NCBI RefSeq assembly: GCF_024868665.1
Contig: NC_079910.1
Coordinates: 14,074,902-14,138,901 of the forward strand
Source of the DNA: Triplophysa rosa
Lineage: Eukaryota > Chordata > Actinopteri > Cypriniformes > Nemacheilidae
Direction of reading: 5' to 3'
DNA length: 64,000 nt
Shown here: positions 25,401-38,124 of the stretch, piece by piece
Layout of the letters: every line of letters begins with the position of its first letter
How positions within the stretch are numbered: the stretch's first letter is position 1
Made by a program: the position numbers and the translations under genes
Notes under the pieces: generated by a model
What the model was told of the DNA's origin: nothing
Database searches by the model: none
What the model saw: only the letters and a program-made list of their open reading frames with translations

Positions 25401-28400
25401 CTGCAGGAGAGTTTGCCTGGACCAGCTGGACGAACACTCCCTACAGACAGAAAGAGAGAAATGAAATGAATGAAAGATAATTAAGATTATTTGGTGATGA
25501 TGATACTGCTGATAATGATGACACATTTGTGGAGAATGAGGGTGTATTGGCCAACCTATATACCGCTTCCTCTGCCAAAACAACAAGACATACAACAAAC
25601 CAACAATAAAAGCAATAAGGTTGTCACAATACCAGGGATGTGACTGTGCACTGAAAACATCAAAAGCTGAGCCCATAATACTTCAATTATTCATTATTAT
25701 TATTAATAATTATTATTATTACTAAAGTACTAATAATCTAACAGATCTAGTCGTGTAATTTAGCTTTATTCCCATTTTAGATCACATATAGAAAAAACAA
25801 TTATGGACTATTAACAACAATCTGCCAAGAAATTAATTTCTTTCAAAGTATCAAACTTGAAACACTGCTCTAGGCTACACGAACATGAGTCTCGATAAAG
25901 AAAACCAGTTTAATGTCATTTCTTTTGGTAAAGTGTTACTCACATTATCAATATCTTTGAGTCGCAGGCCGACCTTTCTGTCCTGGTCTTTGCAGAGAAT
26001 AACCTCCCGCAGACCTTGACGAATCTCTGCCCTCCTAATGCCCACGTCAGCTCCAGTCACGGGCCGCACCATGCCACTCACACCTGACGACACAGCCACC
26101 TGCTGCTGAGACACAGAGATATTCTTATTAATTCTTGTATGTGTGAGTGCATTGATTATTTGCAAAGGCATTCGTTTTTATTATTATGTTCACAGCTAGA
26201 GTATGGACAGAAGAGAATCTAACACTGTGTTTAAGATGCTCCTACAAAGAATCCTACATGAGCAATACTCCGATACAGGCCTTATGGTACACGAGTCATT
26301 CCTGGAGTCTACTTCCAAAAACGATGCTGAAAAATAACACTATGCTGAGATAGCCAAAAACAACGCACACAAAACCACCACATCCTCTCCTTCAAAAGCT
26401 TACACAATTGCTCTTGGCTGCTTCTGCTTTAAGAGAGAAAACATTGTGGCAGAATGGAAAAAAGTGACTGTACTGCAAACAAAACCAGGAAAGAATGAGA
26501 CTGCATGGATAGGAAATGTTAATGTTTGCATGTATGAAACCCCCAAAAATGAACATTTTGTTATCGTTAACTCATCCTAATGTTATTCTGTTCTGCTGTA
26601 GTACACAAGAGATGTTAGACTGCTTTTTTCATTTATATAACAGTAAATATTGAGTAATAAATAGTGACCAAACTTTAAAACAAAGATAAAAAACAATGTG
26701 ATAAAATGACCACTGCAATGTTGCAATTGGGCTAAATTCCAAACAAAAATGAAACCATGCTTTGCATACAAACTAGAGATGCACCGATATGTAAATTTTG
26801 GCCGATAACGATAACCGATGATCCTTTAACATTGGAAGCCGATAACCAATATATTGGCCGATATACAGTATCTGATTATTAAAATAAAATCCCCTAGGAC
26901 TGAAACAAAAGGCAAAATGTGGACAACTGCTTTTATTTGAAAACATTTACTGCAGAAAACAAGGTAACCATTAGTTCACTTTTTTCTGCTGAAAATGATG
27001 TACCAAGCCTACTTTACACTATATGATTCATTAACCTTAAAACTGTTCTGCTATATTTTTTTATTTAATAAACAATTTATAGATGTTCTTCCGGAGCAAC
27101 CCAGAAAATGTTGTTAATAGCCACATGTCTAACAGGTCTCGAGACAGAAAGCATTCAGACAGCAGTCTGATTCAAACAATATGCTTTATGTTCCTATAAT
27201 TTACATATCAACAATGTTTTGCTAATAGCAGTAAGTGAATGATCACGACAGAAAGACTAGAGTACTGTACTGGATTTTAACTGTGCAGCGTGCAGCTGAA
27301 GAAGTTTAACCAGAGGAAATCATTTATGATTTATCGGCTATAATATATCGGCCTAAATTTTATTATCGGCCGATACCGATAACATTAAAAATGGCCATTT
27401 AAAGGCCGATACCGATGTGGCCGATGATTTATCGTGCATCCCTAATACAAACTAAATAAAATTTTAGTTGTTTCTTCGTTTACAGAAAATATTAGCTAAA
27501 ATATCTGCATATTTAGATACATAAATATGAAAATTGGTCCTTCACGATCAGTTAAAGGAAACATAAAAAAATAACTTGAGTTACTGTATAATATTTAGCA
27601 CATCAGCACTTTAAAAATGAGGCTTACCATTCATTTTCACTGCACAAAGCGTTTTTGTGTTCCACAGAAAAAAAGGACATTGCACATGTTAGATATAATA
27701 TGAGGACTGAGGAGTAAACTAACAAAACTTATTTTTGAGCTGCTATTCCTACAGAGTCTCTTTCTTTTTTAGTGAAAACATTTAGTAACAGGAAGGAACA
27801 AAACTAACTTTAAATTCTATAAACAGCAGGAAAAACAAACAATGACAACAAAAACACACATAAATATCCACAAACTTACACTGTCAGCCACTGGGACCAG
27901 TGCAAGGTTTCTCTGAACCTCATCACTGTTCAGGCTGAGGCCCATGTAGTCTCCCAGCTCCTCCAGGTTTGGATAAAGACCTGAGTGTCAGAGAGAGAGA
28001 CGGTGTATTTAAAGATGCACCGCAAACAACTACCCATTTCCCCACATGTTTTATTTCTGGACTATTCTGTCATTTTAAATGGATATTTTTGATCATTTTA
28101 GCATTTGCTTTATGATATAAAAAGGTCTTAAAGCAGACAATGGTGTGTAAACGTCAAAACAGAGAACAGGGTGCGTAAACGTCCAGTCAGCTCTCGGCCG
28201 CCCAGTGACTGGTTTCAGATTCCGGCTGTGAATGTTTCCATGCAGTAATGATTTCCTGGGTTGAGTCATGGCTAGTGTTTGCCTTTCTATTCCTCAACAC
28301 TCGGATAGGAAAATGTCTGTCTGAAACGCGTTCTTACACAAACACAGGCAAACAGCAGCAGTTCATCTCTGGACTTCTACACTAGACTTAATGTCAGTGG

Positions 28401-29447
28401 GAATAGTTCATCTAACAAAAAGCCCACAGACGCAAAAAGATCTGGCTAAAAATCAACTTGGTTTTTACAGCCATTATGTAAACAAGACTCTATTCTTAAT
28501 GCATGAAATGAAATGTCCAGTGTTATTCTGGATACTTGAATCTTATATTTCACTGGGAATATAAAATAAAATCCGAGTTTATTTGGAAAGATATCCATCT
28601 CATACAGTAAGGATGTCAATGCTGTTATCATAAACTTGCAAATTTCATGATGATTTTTAACACAAAGTACACCTAATACACATCTGAAATCACTCCAAAG
28701 GGCTATAATGAAAGCACACAGGTGGGGAGACATAGTCTGGATAAGAAGGGTTCAACCTGAGCACTTGTCACTGAGATTAGAAATAGGAAGCAGAGATTCT
28801 CTTTCTCTTTCTCAGAAAGCTGCTGCACTTTTCAATTGCTCTCAGATGCCCCGGGGCATGTCCTCATTTCCTGTTTGACAATTACACAAAACATTGGCGA
28901 GCCTTTCATCTCTATAAAAGCGGCTCTTACTCGGGGCTCCAGAAATGAATGAGAGAATAGAACGAGGAGATAGAGGGAAGAGAGACAGGCCTGGCGTGGA
29001 AAATCTTTGCAGACAGACAGCTACAGAGACTACTAAACAGACAAATACTACGGGGCTGCGCAGACCGACAGAAAGATATTTCTAGACTGACATGACAGAC
29101 AGCAACAGAGGTGCATAGATATACAGACAGCTACAGAGAAGACAGTATTGACTAGACAGACAGTGTAAAATGATATACAGGCTACTAGGCCAAATCGATC
29201 CTGTGACTCACTTGAGCTTGGCATCCCCTGTGTGGCAGGCTGTGGCTGGTAGACCCCCTGAGTGATGGCTGGGGTACTGGTGGTGGCAGTGGCAAACTGG
29301 GATTGTGCCTAGAGGAGAAACAACACCAGGCTACAACAAACATCTGCTTTAACCCTTCGTTGAATAACATTCGATTAGCGACAGTCGGCAACTTACCCTA
29401 ATGACCTTGTCCACTTTAAGGTCCTCCAAGGATGGATACAGCGACAT
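22473..29447 (-). CDS. sdcbp2: syntenin-type two-PDZ adaptor (8 coding exons)
   Basis: Coding exons, in order: 29447-29397, 29308-29212, 27980-27880, 26105-25944, 25440-25265, 23033-22862, 22764-22673, 22527-22473. Total 906 nt, 301 residues; all phases fit. Syntenins bind syndecan tails and PIP2 and recruit ALIX into exosome budding. Two N-terminal LYPxL ALIX-type motifs are present (LYPSL at residues 3-7, LYPNL near 51-55), then YMGLSL. PDZ1 covers about 110-195 ([37 protein letters not shown]). PDZ2 covers about 195-275 ([24 protein letters not shown]). The tail MDHSVPEV is syntenin-like. It is convergent with snph. A non-coding first exon lies at about 34,253-34,330. The exon-4 acceptor is a NAGNAG site. 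Synteny favours sdcbp2 over sdcbp; the tail sequence alone does not decide. Confidence 0.93.
23776..25246 (-). mobile_element. Tc1-type transposon in sdcbp2 intron
   Basis: A 1471-bp element with nearly identical inverted repeats of about 212 bp (left about 23776-23987, right about 25032-25246), each beginning CACTCCTGAA. It is flanked by TA on both sides (23774-23775, 25247-25248), the Tc1/mariner target. The arms differ by only a few substitutions and small indels, which suggests a fairly recent insertion. Its right end lies 18 bp beyond the sdcbp2 exon that ends at 25,265. Confidence 0.95.
23966..24970 (-). pseudogene. broken Tc1 transposase
   Basis: The frame opens at ATG 24,970 ([19 protein letters not shown]). 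It begins with paired helix-turn-helix DNA-binding motifs ([31 protein letters not shown]). After AREHQT it meets a stop at about 24,584. The catalytic half continues in other frames. The first Asp region ([14 protein letters not shown], usually SDEKKF), the second Asp ([10 protein letters not shown]) and the Glu ([11 protein letters not shown]) of the DDE triad are still recognisable. At least one stop or deletion and one frameshift separate the parts, so no functional transposase is predicted. Confidence 0.9.
26774..27444. mobile_element. hAT MITE rich in GCCGATA motifs
   Basis: Ends TAGAGATGCACCGAT and (inverted) TAGGGATGCACGATA enclose 671 bp. An exact 8-bp duplication ATACAAAC (26766-26773 and 27445-27452) marks a hAT insertion. 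Both subterminal regions are packed with CCGATA/TATCGG motifs in both orientations. These are candidate transposase-binding repeats. Confidence 0.92.
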
Positions 29448-29929
29448 CCTGGGAAAAAACACAATTGCCAAACAAAATTAGGAAACGTTCTGCGCAGCTA
29501 ATAGTGTCGCCACATACAAGGAAATCATGCTTTAAGTGAGCTCACATCGCCTTTGTTATTCAGCTGACTAGCAACCACATGACTCCATCAGGAATTGAAA
29601 CCTACGCTTATTACAGAAGAGGCAGATGAAGGACTCTATTGGGAGAATGTGGGGCAACACCGCTGCTTTAAAAAATGGAAAGAGGACACTGTGAATTCAT
29701 CAACATGACAGGACGCCTTCAGCTTCAGCTCTGTTGCTTTGACGTTATGAAACAGTCCGCCTGCAAGTCCATCTGTGTAGCGCCATCTGATCAGCCACTC
29801 ACTGACGTAACAAAACACACTTTAAACCCACCAGAAATTACCAACCACCTCTACAATCTTGCTTTTACGGGGCCAATAAAGAACATTATAAATATTCTGA
29901 ATGTGACAGAAATTATATCTAATCCTTGA

Positions 29930-30212
29930 GTTTAAAGGTCCAGTGTATGCAATCTAGCGGCATCTAGCAGTGAGGTCGCGAATTGCAACCAACGGCTCAC
30001 TCCACCGCTCACCCCTTCCTTTTGAAGCACTACGGTGGCTGACACAGGACTAAAATGTCATCATGTTTTCGTTTCTTTGCCGAAGGAGATAACATATTTA
30101 CGAAACGCGCTCTGTAGAGCAGTTTGCCTGTTTAAGGCTACTGTAGAAACAACATTGTGAATTCCGTGTAAGGGGACCCGCTGTGTATGTAGATAGAAAT
30201 AGCTCATTCTAA
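29930..30212. repeat. fish MITE fragment (AAAGGTCCAGTG family)
   Basis: TTTAAAGGTCCAGTGTATGCAAT at the left, with the CGGCATCTAGCAGTGAGG motif, is typical of a common teleost MITE. The copy is cut on the right by the start of a hAT-like element (TAGAGATGCACCGATT). Confidence 0.6.
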
Positions 30213-30526
30213 GTAGAGATGCACCGATTGCAATTTTCTTTGCCGATTCCGGTTTACGATATTATTATAAGTGAAACCTGCCGATACCGATTTTCTATCC
30301 ACAAGCTATAATTGACAGTATACTGTATATAAAACCATATTAACTTTTCTTCAATACACATTTTTTTTATTTTAATTACATAAATGATTGAACATTACAA
30401 TTTCTCCAAATTTCCCTGAAAGGAAATAAAATTACAGCATCTTCTCTTTCCCAAACAACTCTTAAATTGAAACACAACTCTGTGACTGAAAAGAAGTACA
30501 AATAATAATAAAATATAACTAAACAT
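30213..30526. mobile_element. left part of a second TAGAGATGCACCGAT hAT-like element
   Basis: It starts TAGAGATGCACCGATTGC, like the element at 26,774, and has CCGATTCCGG/CCGATACCGA subterminal motifs. It is interrupted at 30,527 by another hAT MITE. Similar CCGATTCCGG sequence recurs at about 31,700. I could not find a matching right terminus, so the copy is probably truncated there. Confidence 0.55.
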
Positions 30527-31306
30527 TAGGGCTGTGCAAAAATATCGAGACATGTAACTATCGCAATATTTTTTTTTCAATAGTGTATCGATAGTGATAC
30601 CTCTACTATCGATATTTTTTTTTTAATCATGTCATATACATAAGGCCAAAAGTAAGTGGAAGAGAGCATGGCGAAAAATATAAGAACGCTTGGAGCTCTC
30701 AGAGCTGATGTGTGGGTGCGCTTTGGTTTTCAAAATAAGTCATGGAGTAATGAGTTATATAAAATAATGCTGTTTGTAGGCTTCTCAAGTCATGACACGA
30801 GTCACTTGGCTACTGCAGTGCATTAGACAAAAAGTTTATTAAGAAAAGTAACAATGGCATTTATTGTGCTTTCTCGGATGTGACACCAGCGCATTTAAAG
30901 CAAGGATGAACCAGAGGTTTTATACTGCCCATGTTCAGTGTTTTAACTGTAATGCACCACAACAGCCAAGTGACTTGCGTGAGCCACCTTATTCCCCTGT
31001 GCTACCCACTTGAGGGGCGCAATCCACAGTTTGAGAACCCAAACCTCTGATCTAATGGTCCATGAACATCGCACATCATGGCCACTCTGCAGAGGTAAGG
31101 GATGTTTTTACACTTATCCTTACAGAAAACCCCCGGTGGTGCACAGCATGTTGTATTTCTAGCTCTACTTTTGACATTTTCTATTTAAAGTATTGCAATA
31201 TATCGCAAATGTGTATCGTATCGAAATACATAGCAATATATTGTATCGTGATCCATCTATCGTGATATGTATCGTATCCGGAGGCAATTGCCAATACACA
31301 GCCCTA
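30527..31306. mobile_element. hAT MITE (TAGGGCTGTG termini) nested in a hAT-like element
   Basis: A 780-bp element with ends TAGGGCTGTGCAAAAATATCG and (inverted) TAGGGCTGTGTATTGG. The exact 8-bp duplication is CTAAACAT (30519-30526 and 31307-31314). Subterminal TATCG/CGATA motifs are abundant. No ORF was recognised. Confidence 0.92.
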
Positions 31307-31719
31307 CTAAACATGTCACTTAATTTACCTTTTTCATTTTTGTGCAAACGCATCAAGTACTGTACAGACAAAAAGGTGCACTGTAGTTCATCTCTCACTG
31401 CTCTGTCTACATGGGGTATGTAAGCGAACAGTGATGCTAAACTCTGACACATGTCAGCGGATATGAGAGATGCACGTCAGTCAGCAGAGACTCGCGGTCC
31501 GGTGGACCCACATGCGAGTATAAACGAGCCGTGAAAGACAGGCTGTGCGCACGCACGTTTACATGTTTACTTGCGGCTTTGAGTGTACTGACGGCTGTGA
31601 CGTTCTTGCCCGCATCACGGGCAACAGAAGATCGGCTTGGAATCGGCGAGACGTGAGACTGACCGGCCGGTCACCGGTCCAGCCGATCATACGAAAAAAA
31701 CAGCCGATTCCGGTCTCTC

Positions 31720-31741
31720 GAGAGCGAGTGAGAGTGAGAGT

Positions 31742-31787
<46 letters not shown>

Positions 31788-31790
31788 GAA
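31720..31790. repeat. (GAGT)n/(GA)n microsatellite
   Basis: An imperfect GAGAGT array runs into a pure GA tract. Confidence 0.92.
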
Positions 31791-31799
31791 TGTAAAATA

Positions 31800-34252
31800 T
31801 GAGATTTAGAAGTTAGTAGAGGAAAGGTCAAGAAAAGTGATAAAAGAGACATGTGAGTAATAGATGTTGACGCAGTCACAATCACATGACACTGGTCACA
31901 TGACATACTGTGAATATCAGCAAATAATAGCGCTGGCTGTAAATCCAGCGGAGGTAGAGCATTAAATCATCATCGGGTTACCGTAAACACCAAGTTAGAC
32001 ATCAGAAACTAACATCAGATACAGGAAGAGAAAGAGACCCGGCTCAACAAGACACATATTGAGTAACTGTAGAATCATGACACCTTAAATATGAATGTAT
32101 AGTGTCATACCATTAAGAATACAAAAGAAGAGGGATAATATATAGGCTTGCCGATGAAAGCTAAAGTAAACAGGATGTACAGAGTTACAGCAAAAGGAAT
32201 GTTGGGAGACATGATAAAATGTTGGAAAATATTTGACTATCAGGACAGATTGCTTAACTTCCCTGATGAGACGCCGCTCACGCTAACACGACCAGATCAT
32301 GTGATATGAAAGAATGCAACAGGAAGGAACTAGGAACCACTTGAGAATCAAGTCTTTATAATACCTTTACAACCAGATTAAAGCCTGCCATAGTACTAAT
32401 GGCTGACTCGACGTCAGATGAGTGGAAAAGCAAGGTAAATGTAAGGCAAGCACTTCTTGCTCCCACACGTTCACATATCGCACAAATCTGTGAAGCGCTC
32501 GCAGACAAACATTACCACAAAACAGAAAAAGCTCGCCTACACCCTCATGAATAAACTCCCACACCAACACACACAGAACAGCTCATGCGAACCCACACAT
32601 ACAGCCTCTTACACAAACTCTAATATGAGAAAGCAAACAGACTGAAATGTGTTTTTCCAAGACGATATCAGAAAAACACACCACGAATACCATAACTTGA
32701 CAGATTCAATATGTGTTTGTCATCCCATAAAGGGACATTGTTCCCTGTCAAGAGCACTCCAGTAAAGTAGAGATGTCTCTGAAAAGTGGACTGGCAGAAA
32801 CAGCAAGCAATCTATTTTACAGACATGTGTGCCTTCGTTGTTTAGAGCTCTGTCCAGTTCAGCTGTAGGACTCTATTATCAACTAAATCGACTGGGCATG
32901 AAGTGTGGTCATAAATCAAGACGGGATACAGGACAACTGGCAGTCTCATCATTGAGTTATTTGGCATCTGGGATGCACACCTGTTATTACTTAAGTGAGA
33001 ATCTACATGAGAGTTTGTGTTGAAGTCATCTGGAAACTTATTTTACATTCTGGTTGAACTGTTTTCAAACTGCCACAAATCTCTAAAGTAAAGTAAAGTT
33101 AACTGTCCGGTTGACTGGGTGAGGGGCCTTTGGTATGGGGAGAATCGGGCAAAGCTCATTTTCAGGCAGGCTGAATGAGTGCCGAGCATAATAAACAACT
33201 CTCCCATGGCAACAGTCTGTAAGTCTATTGGCCGAGTCCAGCAAAGAATCCATGTGGCAATCTACAGTTTTTTGGGGGGGGAAATGTGCCGAACTGCATT
33301 AAATAACCTACTTCGTGATTTTCCATCCATGTGTCAGCTCGTGACATACATGACGACAGAGTTGTAATTATATAAATGAACACTGGTGACTTAGCGCACG
33401 AGGAATGTGGAAAGCCCCTTTTATTCAAAAAGCAAACAATGAACTAGGTTATTTGCCCTTAGGAGTCAACACTCGTACTTCATGTGTAGTTCTCGTTTGT
33501 TTTTCAGTCATCTATAATTCAATGAACCGTGTTGTCAAGTTTTGTTGCACAGACATAAAATCGAAAGTAAAGCAAGTTGTTTTTGAGGATAAACGAAACT
33601 GCGCGTAGGCGGAAAAGACGTTTCACTGAACCTCTAAATATGACATCATAATCATCATAATAGTCAACAATAAAGAATATATGCAGTCATGGTAAACCAT
33701 ATAATCGTGCCCTTAAAGCAAAGGAACTGATGTTTTGTTTGTTTCCTCTCTTTCAGTATGAAGCCATCTCATCGGTGTTTTCACTACATTATGTATTAAC
33801 TTACAATTTAAATCACCAAATAACTGTAGACACCGGTAAAAAAAACAGTTACCGATCGTTTAAATATATATTTACTTTTTCACTCTCTGTCACTGTAAAA
33901 TGAGCTAAATAAATCAAATGTAAAGTCTGACTGACTAATCTGAATCCGTTTAGCACTCGAGCTAGTCACGTTAACTCCGTTAGCAAACGCACAAAGATGC
34001 TAATTACACGAATAAAGTTATATTTATGTCTCTTGAAAATAACGACCAGGTGATACAGCCAAAAAATATTATCCACATATAAAAATAAACAGAACTAAAC
34101 ACAGGGAGCACAGCGAGCTAAAGACAGCCATGCCTTTGTTCTTCGTGTGTTAGCAACTGGCCAGTTAAGTTTAGCTTCGGTTAGCCAGCGGATCTTGCAT
34201 AACGTTACCTGACACAACAACATTTAGCTCATCGAGTTTCAGTGTCCTTACC
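31800..34252. other. first intron of sdcbp2, remaining part
   Basis: I see no exon, RNA gene or clear transposon here. It is AT-rich intronic sequence between the transposon cluster and the non-coding first exon. Confidence 0.5.
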
Positions 34253-34420
34253 TTTTCTGCTTTTAGAGATGCGACGTCAGAAATAAACTAGGTAAATGAA
34301 ATGGGAAGGAATGTAAACAAGTCGAGCGCTGTGGATGGGACGCTTTTCCTCTTTTGGCTGGAGCAGAAGTGAGACGCGGAGGTTAGGTGTACTGTCACAA
34401 CTGTTCAGTTCGCTTCCTAC
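34253..34420 (-). promoter_or_regulatory. sdcbp2: sdcbp2 non-coding first exon and promoter
   Basis: On the minus strand, CAGAAAAG|GTAAGG gives a good donor (GT at 34,251-34,250). Just upstream lie a CRE-like TGACGTCG (34,272-34,279, minus strand) and a short CpG-bearing stretch. The next exon on this strand is the ATG exon at 29,447. The transcription start is not visible exactly. Confidence 0.5.
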
Positions 34421-34829
34421 TCTATACTTCAGCTTGTTTCATGACGCTAGTCACCACCTTATTTCATTGATCTTGTAGGCTGGGCTGAAACAATAAAACA
34501 CGAATACGTCATATTCTGTTTATAACGTGTTCTCATTACTCATTAACTCAATGCACAATACACATCTCTAATGGCCACGTTCGCTGACGTTATGTACTTT
34601 GGTAACCAGAGTATAGTTTTTCTGGTTATTGATAATACTGAAAAATTGTAAGAAACTAAATTTAGATCTGCCACAAATTCTGAGTCTTTCTGCTATATTG
34701 TTTACTTTTTTTTTTTAAGAAACTGGTGTGTCAAAATAACACTGCTTAATTGTAATAGCAGTAAGTATGGTATCCGAAAGTATATTTACAAAAACTATGG
34801 TTAGTAGTTTTTACAAAGAAATGAACAGA

Positions 34830-35000
34830 AGGATTTAGGATTTTATCACCCCCCAAGCTGGTCTTAACTGGTCAAGTTCTTGATGGTTTCCCAGCCTGGT
34901 CAAAAAGATGCTTAGCTAGTGGCTGACTAGTGCCCAAAACCCCTCTAAATCCAACCAAAAAACCAGCCTGGAAAAACGCCTTGAAACAAGTTCAATCTGG
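34830..35000. repeat. 'AGCTGGTC' dispersed repeat
   Basis: Repeated CTGGTC / GACCAG / CCAGCCTGG motifs in both orientations are characteristic of a common teleost foldback repeat. The boundaries are approximate. Confidence 0.5.
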
Positions 35001-35226
35001 TTTAAGCTTTTATTTCTTTTTCTAGGTCACCATCAGCTTGATAGACTGCAAACCTACTGTTGTAAAGCTACAGCTACAGGTAAATGTGTCATAATAAGAG
35101 ACAGGACTGACGAGTATTGACAAAAGTCCCCTAAACAAATAAAATTGCTGGTAAACAAACAGCAGCCATTCTTTCAGAGTTGGACTCATTCAGCGGAAAA
35201 CTAAATGACACAAGCATGCATGACTT

Positions 35227-35232
35227 TTTATT
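35227..35232 (-). terminator. fkbp1a: candidate poly(A) signal AATAAA of fkbp1a
   Basis: TTTATT on the + strand reads AATAAA on the gene strand, about 0.93 kb after the stop codon. That is a plausible 3' UTR length. Confidence 0.45.
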
Positions 35233-36165
35233 CCTTTATTTGTTTTGCCTCTGTATGACAATACATCAATATACAGCGCAGTGAAAAATATTAAAGCCAC
35301 ATGTTTGATGCTTGAGTCACTGTAATTGTCAGCATCGCCTCAAGTATGTTTATGTTTGTTAATAAAAACGTAATTATTATGTTCAAACTAAATAGTTTTG
35401 CTGCGGTCTCTGCAATGTATCAACAACAAAAAAGATGCTTACAAATATGGCACCTCAAATTATATAGATTTCATTTGCAAACAGTATGAGACAAATATGG
35501 TAGGGTAAGTTAAGCCTCAATCTAGTAAGAAGTACTAAGTATTAGTAAGAAGCCTTAATCTTTTTAGTTTTTCAGGCATCTGTTATCAATGAAAAAGAAT
35601 TGTTCCAAATTTAAGAGCACACAGAGTGCCCATCTGTTATGTGGATTAGCAGGCTAATTGTTTGTTAAGATAACAGGTTGACAGATAACAACAACAAAAC
35701 ATGGCTGCAAATCCTTACAAGCATTAAGAAAGGCATGCATGCATTGCTTCTGTGACGAATGTGTTAACTTTCAACTACTAAATGTTATACCAATGAACAC
35801 AGTGCATTTTTTTTCCAATTAGCTTAATGTTTATAAAATAGAGGGAAACGTGTTCTCAGAATTAGCTATAACATTATGTTATATCTGTATATTATGTTGC
35901 AATTTGTTATATCTTAAATTGCAATAATTAAGTTGATAAATTAATGATTTTCGCACATTTCTTTCGATTGATATGGCCGCTTTGTAAATATACAGAAAAC
36001 TAAAATAGGGAGAAAACTGTACAGAATAAACTCAATACGGCCATTTCTGACAAGAATGACTAAAAAAATGGCAGCTAGGAATTCAAGTGTTCATACCGCT
36101 GTAGCTTCCTCGTGGTAAAATAAAACAATGTACAAAACCATGAAAAGTCGGTAAAGCATTTTAAA

Positions 36166-38040
36166 TCACTCCAAACTGAGAAGCTCCACATCAAAGATGA
36201 GGGTTGCATTTGGAGGAATAATCCCAGGATGGCCTTTATTACCATAGGCATAATCGGGAGAACAGGTTAGCTTTGCTCTTTGGCCCACACTCATCTGAAA
36301 GATACACATAGAGTGGCATGAATTATTTCAAATGCTTTCCAATGGCTATTCTTTGCACTGTGAACATTTAAAGAAAAATATCTACTCGACAGTCCTTACA
36401 GGACTTTTTTTTTAGTGAATTTTTCGCTTTTATTTTGTCTGGTACCAGCAATGGAAACCTACAAATCATGATCATGTATTATAATCTGTGGGGTTTTGCA
36501 TTACAGATGTAATGCAGAGTGAAGGACTTTAAACATGTATTTTTGAAAAAACAACTATAATTACCCCTTTAGTAGAATGAAGAGTCAAGTAAGGAGAAGG
36601 GTCCAAAGACAGAAATAAAAATGAATCCGAGTATCACACACCTGCACAATACCTTCCTCCCAGCCACGGATAACTTCCTGTTTTCCAATCTTGAATTTAA
36701 ATGGCTTGTCACGGTCACGGGAAGAGTCGAATTTCCGTCCATCTGTCAGAGAGCCTGAAGAATGAAAAGGAAAAAGACAAGGCCAGAAAAACAGGAAATG
36801 GATTTAGAGCATCAGATAAATTGTCTAATTTGGCATTGCTGTTGTTATATTCTATTCGATAAATCTGAAGATTTTGTTTTTTTCTCTAATCCACCAGTAA
36901 ATTTCAGGATATGAGACTTGTACCTCTTTTAGATCTTGGCTAACAACGCAAATTTACATTTACATTTATGCATTTGGCTGCATTTGGCAGGCTTTTATCC
37001 AAAGCGACTTACATTGCATTATCCTATAGCATAATTTCCATAAGCACAAGATTGCTGTAGCACCAAAGCTAGTGTTATGCAACACAGTCAGTCTGGTTAA
37101 TGTCATAGTGCTCTTCAGCACTGATGCATGTTCTGATGCTTAATATAAGAAGCCATCTGAACTATGACTCATGTTCACAGTCACCTCACATTCTTACAAA
37201 AAAGCGTCATGAGAATTTTATGAAAAGTTAGACATGGCAGATATGTATTGAGATAGTAATAAATGTAATAATGAAAAGAATAAAAAAGTAACTATGCTTT
37301 ACCATTTATATTGGCAGGGACTGTACTCAGTTTAAAACAATTGTGATGCAATAAACGTTTTGAATTAACCAGCTTAAAGTCATCATCCTACATCTAATAA
37401 ATCTAAATATATCAAATCTAAATGGTACTTTTTATACATTTTTACTTATTTTCTACTTGACGGACAGATATTACTAGTAAGCCTAAATGATTAAAAGACA
37501 ATATAACATCCCAGGTGTCGACTCATACAGAGTAGGGTTTATTAAATCTCTCTTCTGTTCTTTCTCAGCTGTCACATGTGGATCATGTCTGCATGTCTCT
37601 TTATTTTTAATTGATCTATATTGCATTTCGTCAACTTTACGAATTAATTTAACGGATGCAGTACCCCTTTCAAATCTCTAAAAAGTCATTCTTGATTATT
37701 TGTATATATATTTCTGTCAATCTGAGAACAGTAAAAGACGAAAATATAAGTACGTCAGCATAAACAGGACAAATGTCCTAAATTCAACTCACCAACGTAA
37801 TGCACCACACATGTCTGTCCTTTTTTGGGAAAAGTCCTTCCTGTAAAAGCAGCACGAGGGAACCAAGAGATTTGTCCTTATAATGCTGGTAAACCGCACT
37901 CATAACAGATTACGTTGCATGGTAAACGCTGGGATCAAATTAATGTAATGTGCAATGTGAAGCAATTAAAAAAATAAATAAATAAACGCTGGGATCACTT
38001 TACCATCGCCGGGGGTTATGGTCTCAATCTCCACTCCCAT
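36166..38040 (-). CDS. fkbp1a: FKBP12 peptidyl-prolyl isomerase (4 exons)
   Basis: Exons 38040-38004, 37840-37793, 36754-36642 and 36294-36166 join in phase to give 108 residues, the exact length of FKBP12. It is a cytosolic cis-trans prolyl isomerase, the receptor for FK506 and rapamycin, and a stabilising subunit of ryanodine receptors and TGF-beta type I receptors. Active-site landmarks are present: Tyr in HYVG, KFDSSRD, the EVIRGW core with its Trp, YAYG and GHPGIIPP. The protein starts [13 protein letters not shown] and ends LLSLE. FKBP1B is the close alternative. I favour FKBP1A because the gene sits beside snph and sdcbp2, as in mammals. Confidence 0.95.
36955..37090. repeat. common teleost dispersed repeat in fkbp1a intron
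   Basis: TTACATTTACATTTATGCAT, then CTTTTATCCAAAGCGACTTACATTG, is a motif I know as highly repeated in fish genomes. The class is uncertain. Confidence 0.6.
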
Positions 38041-38124
38041 TTTCTCCCGCTCGTGTATGCTCCTAAAAACTGACTGACTGTGCGCGGCGCGCGTGCTCTC
38101 AGCTGTTTGGAAGGATGCTGTCGG

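Noticed and set aside
25165..25437. 90-residue frame combining PDZ1 sequence with [14 protein letters not shown]
   Set aside because: The second half is translated Tc1 terminal repeat. The real exon ends at the GT donor at 25,264.
31559..31906. Frames of Ser-Leu or Arg-Glu repeats
   Set aside because: Translations of the GA microsatellite; not genes.
37920..38000. Repeated AAACGCTGGGATCA near the fkbp1a first exon
   Set aside because: Two 14-bp copies 61 bp apart only; too short to interpret.
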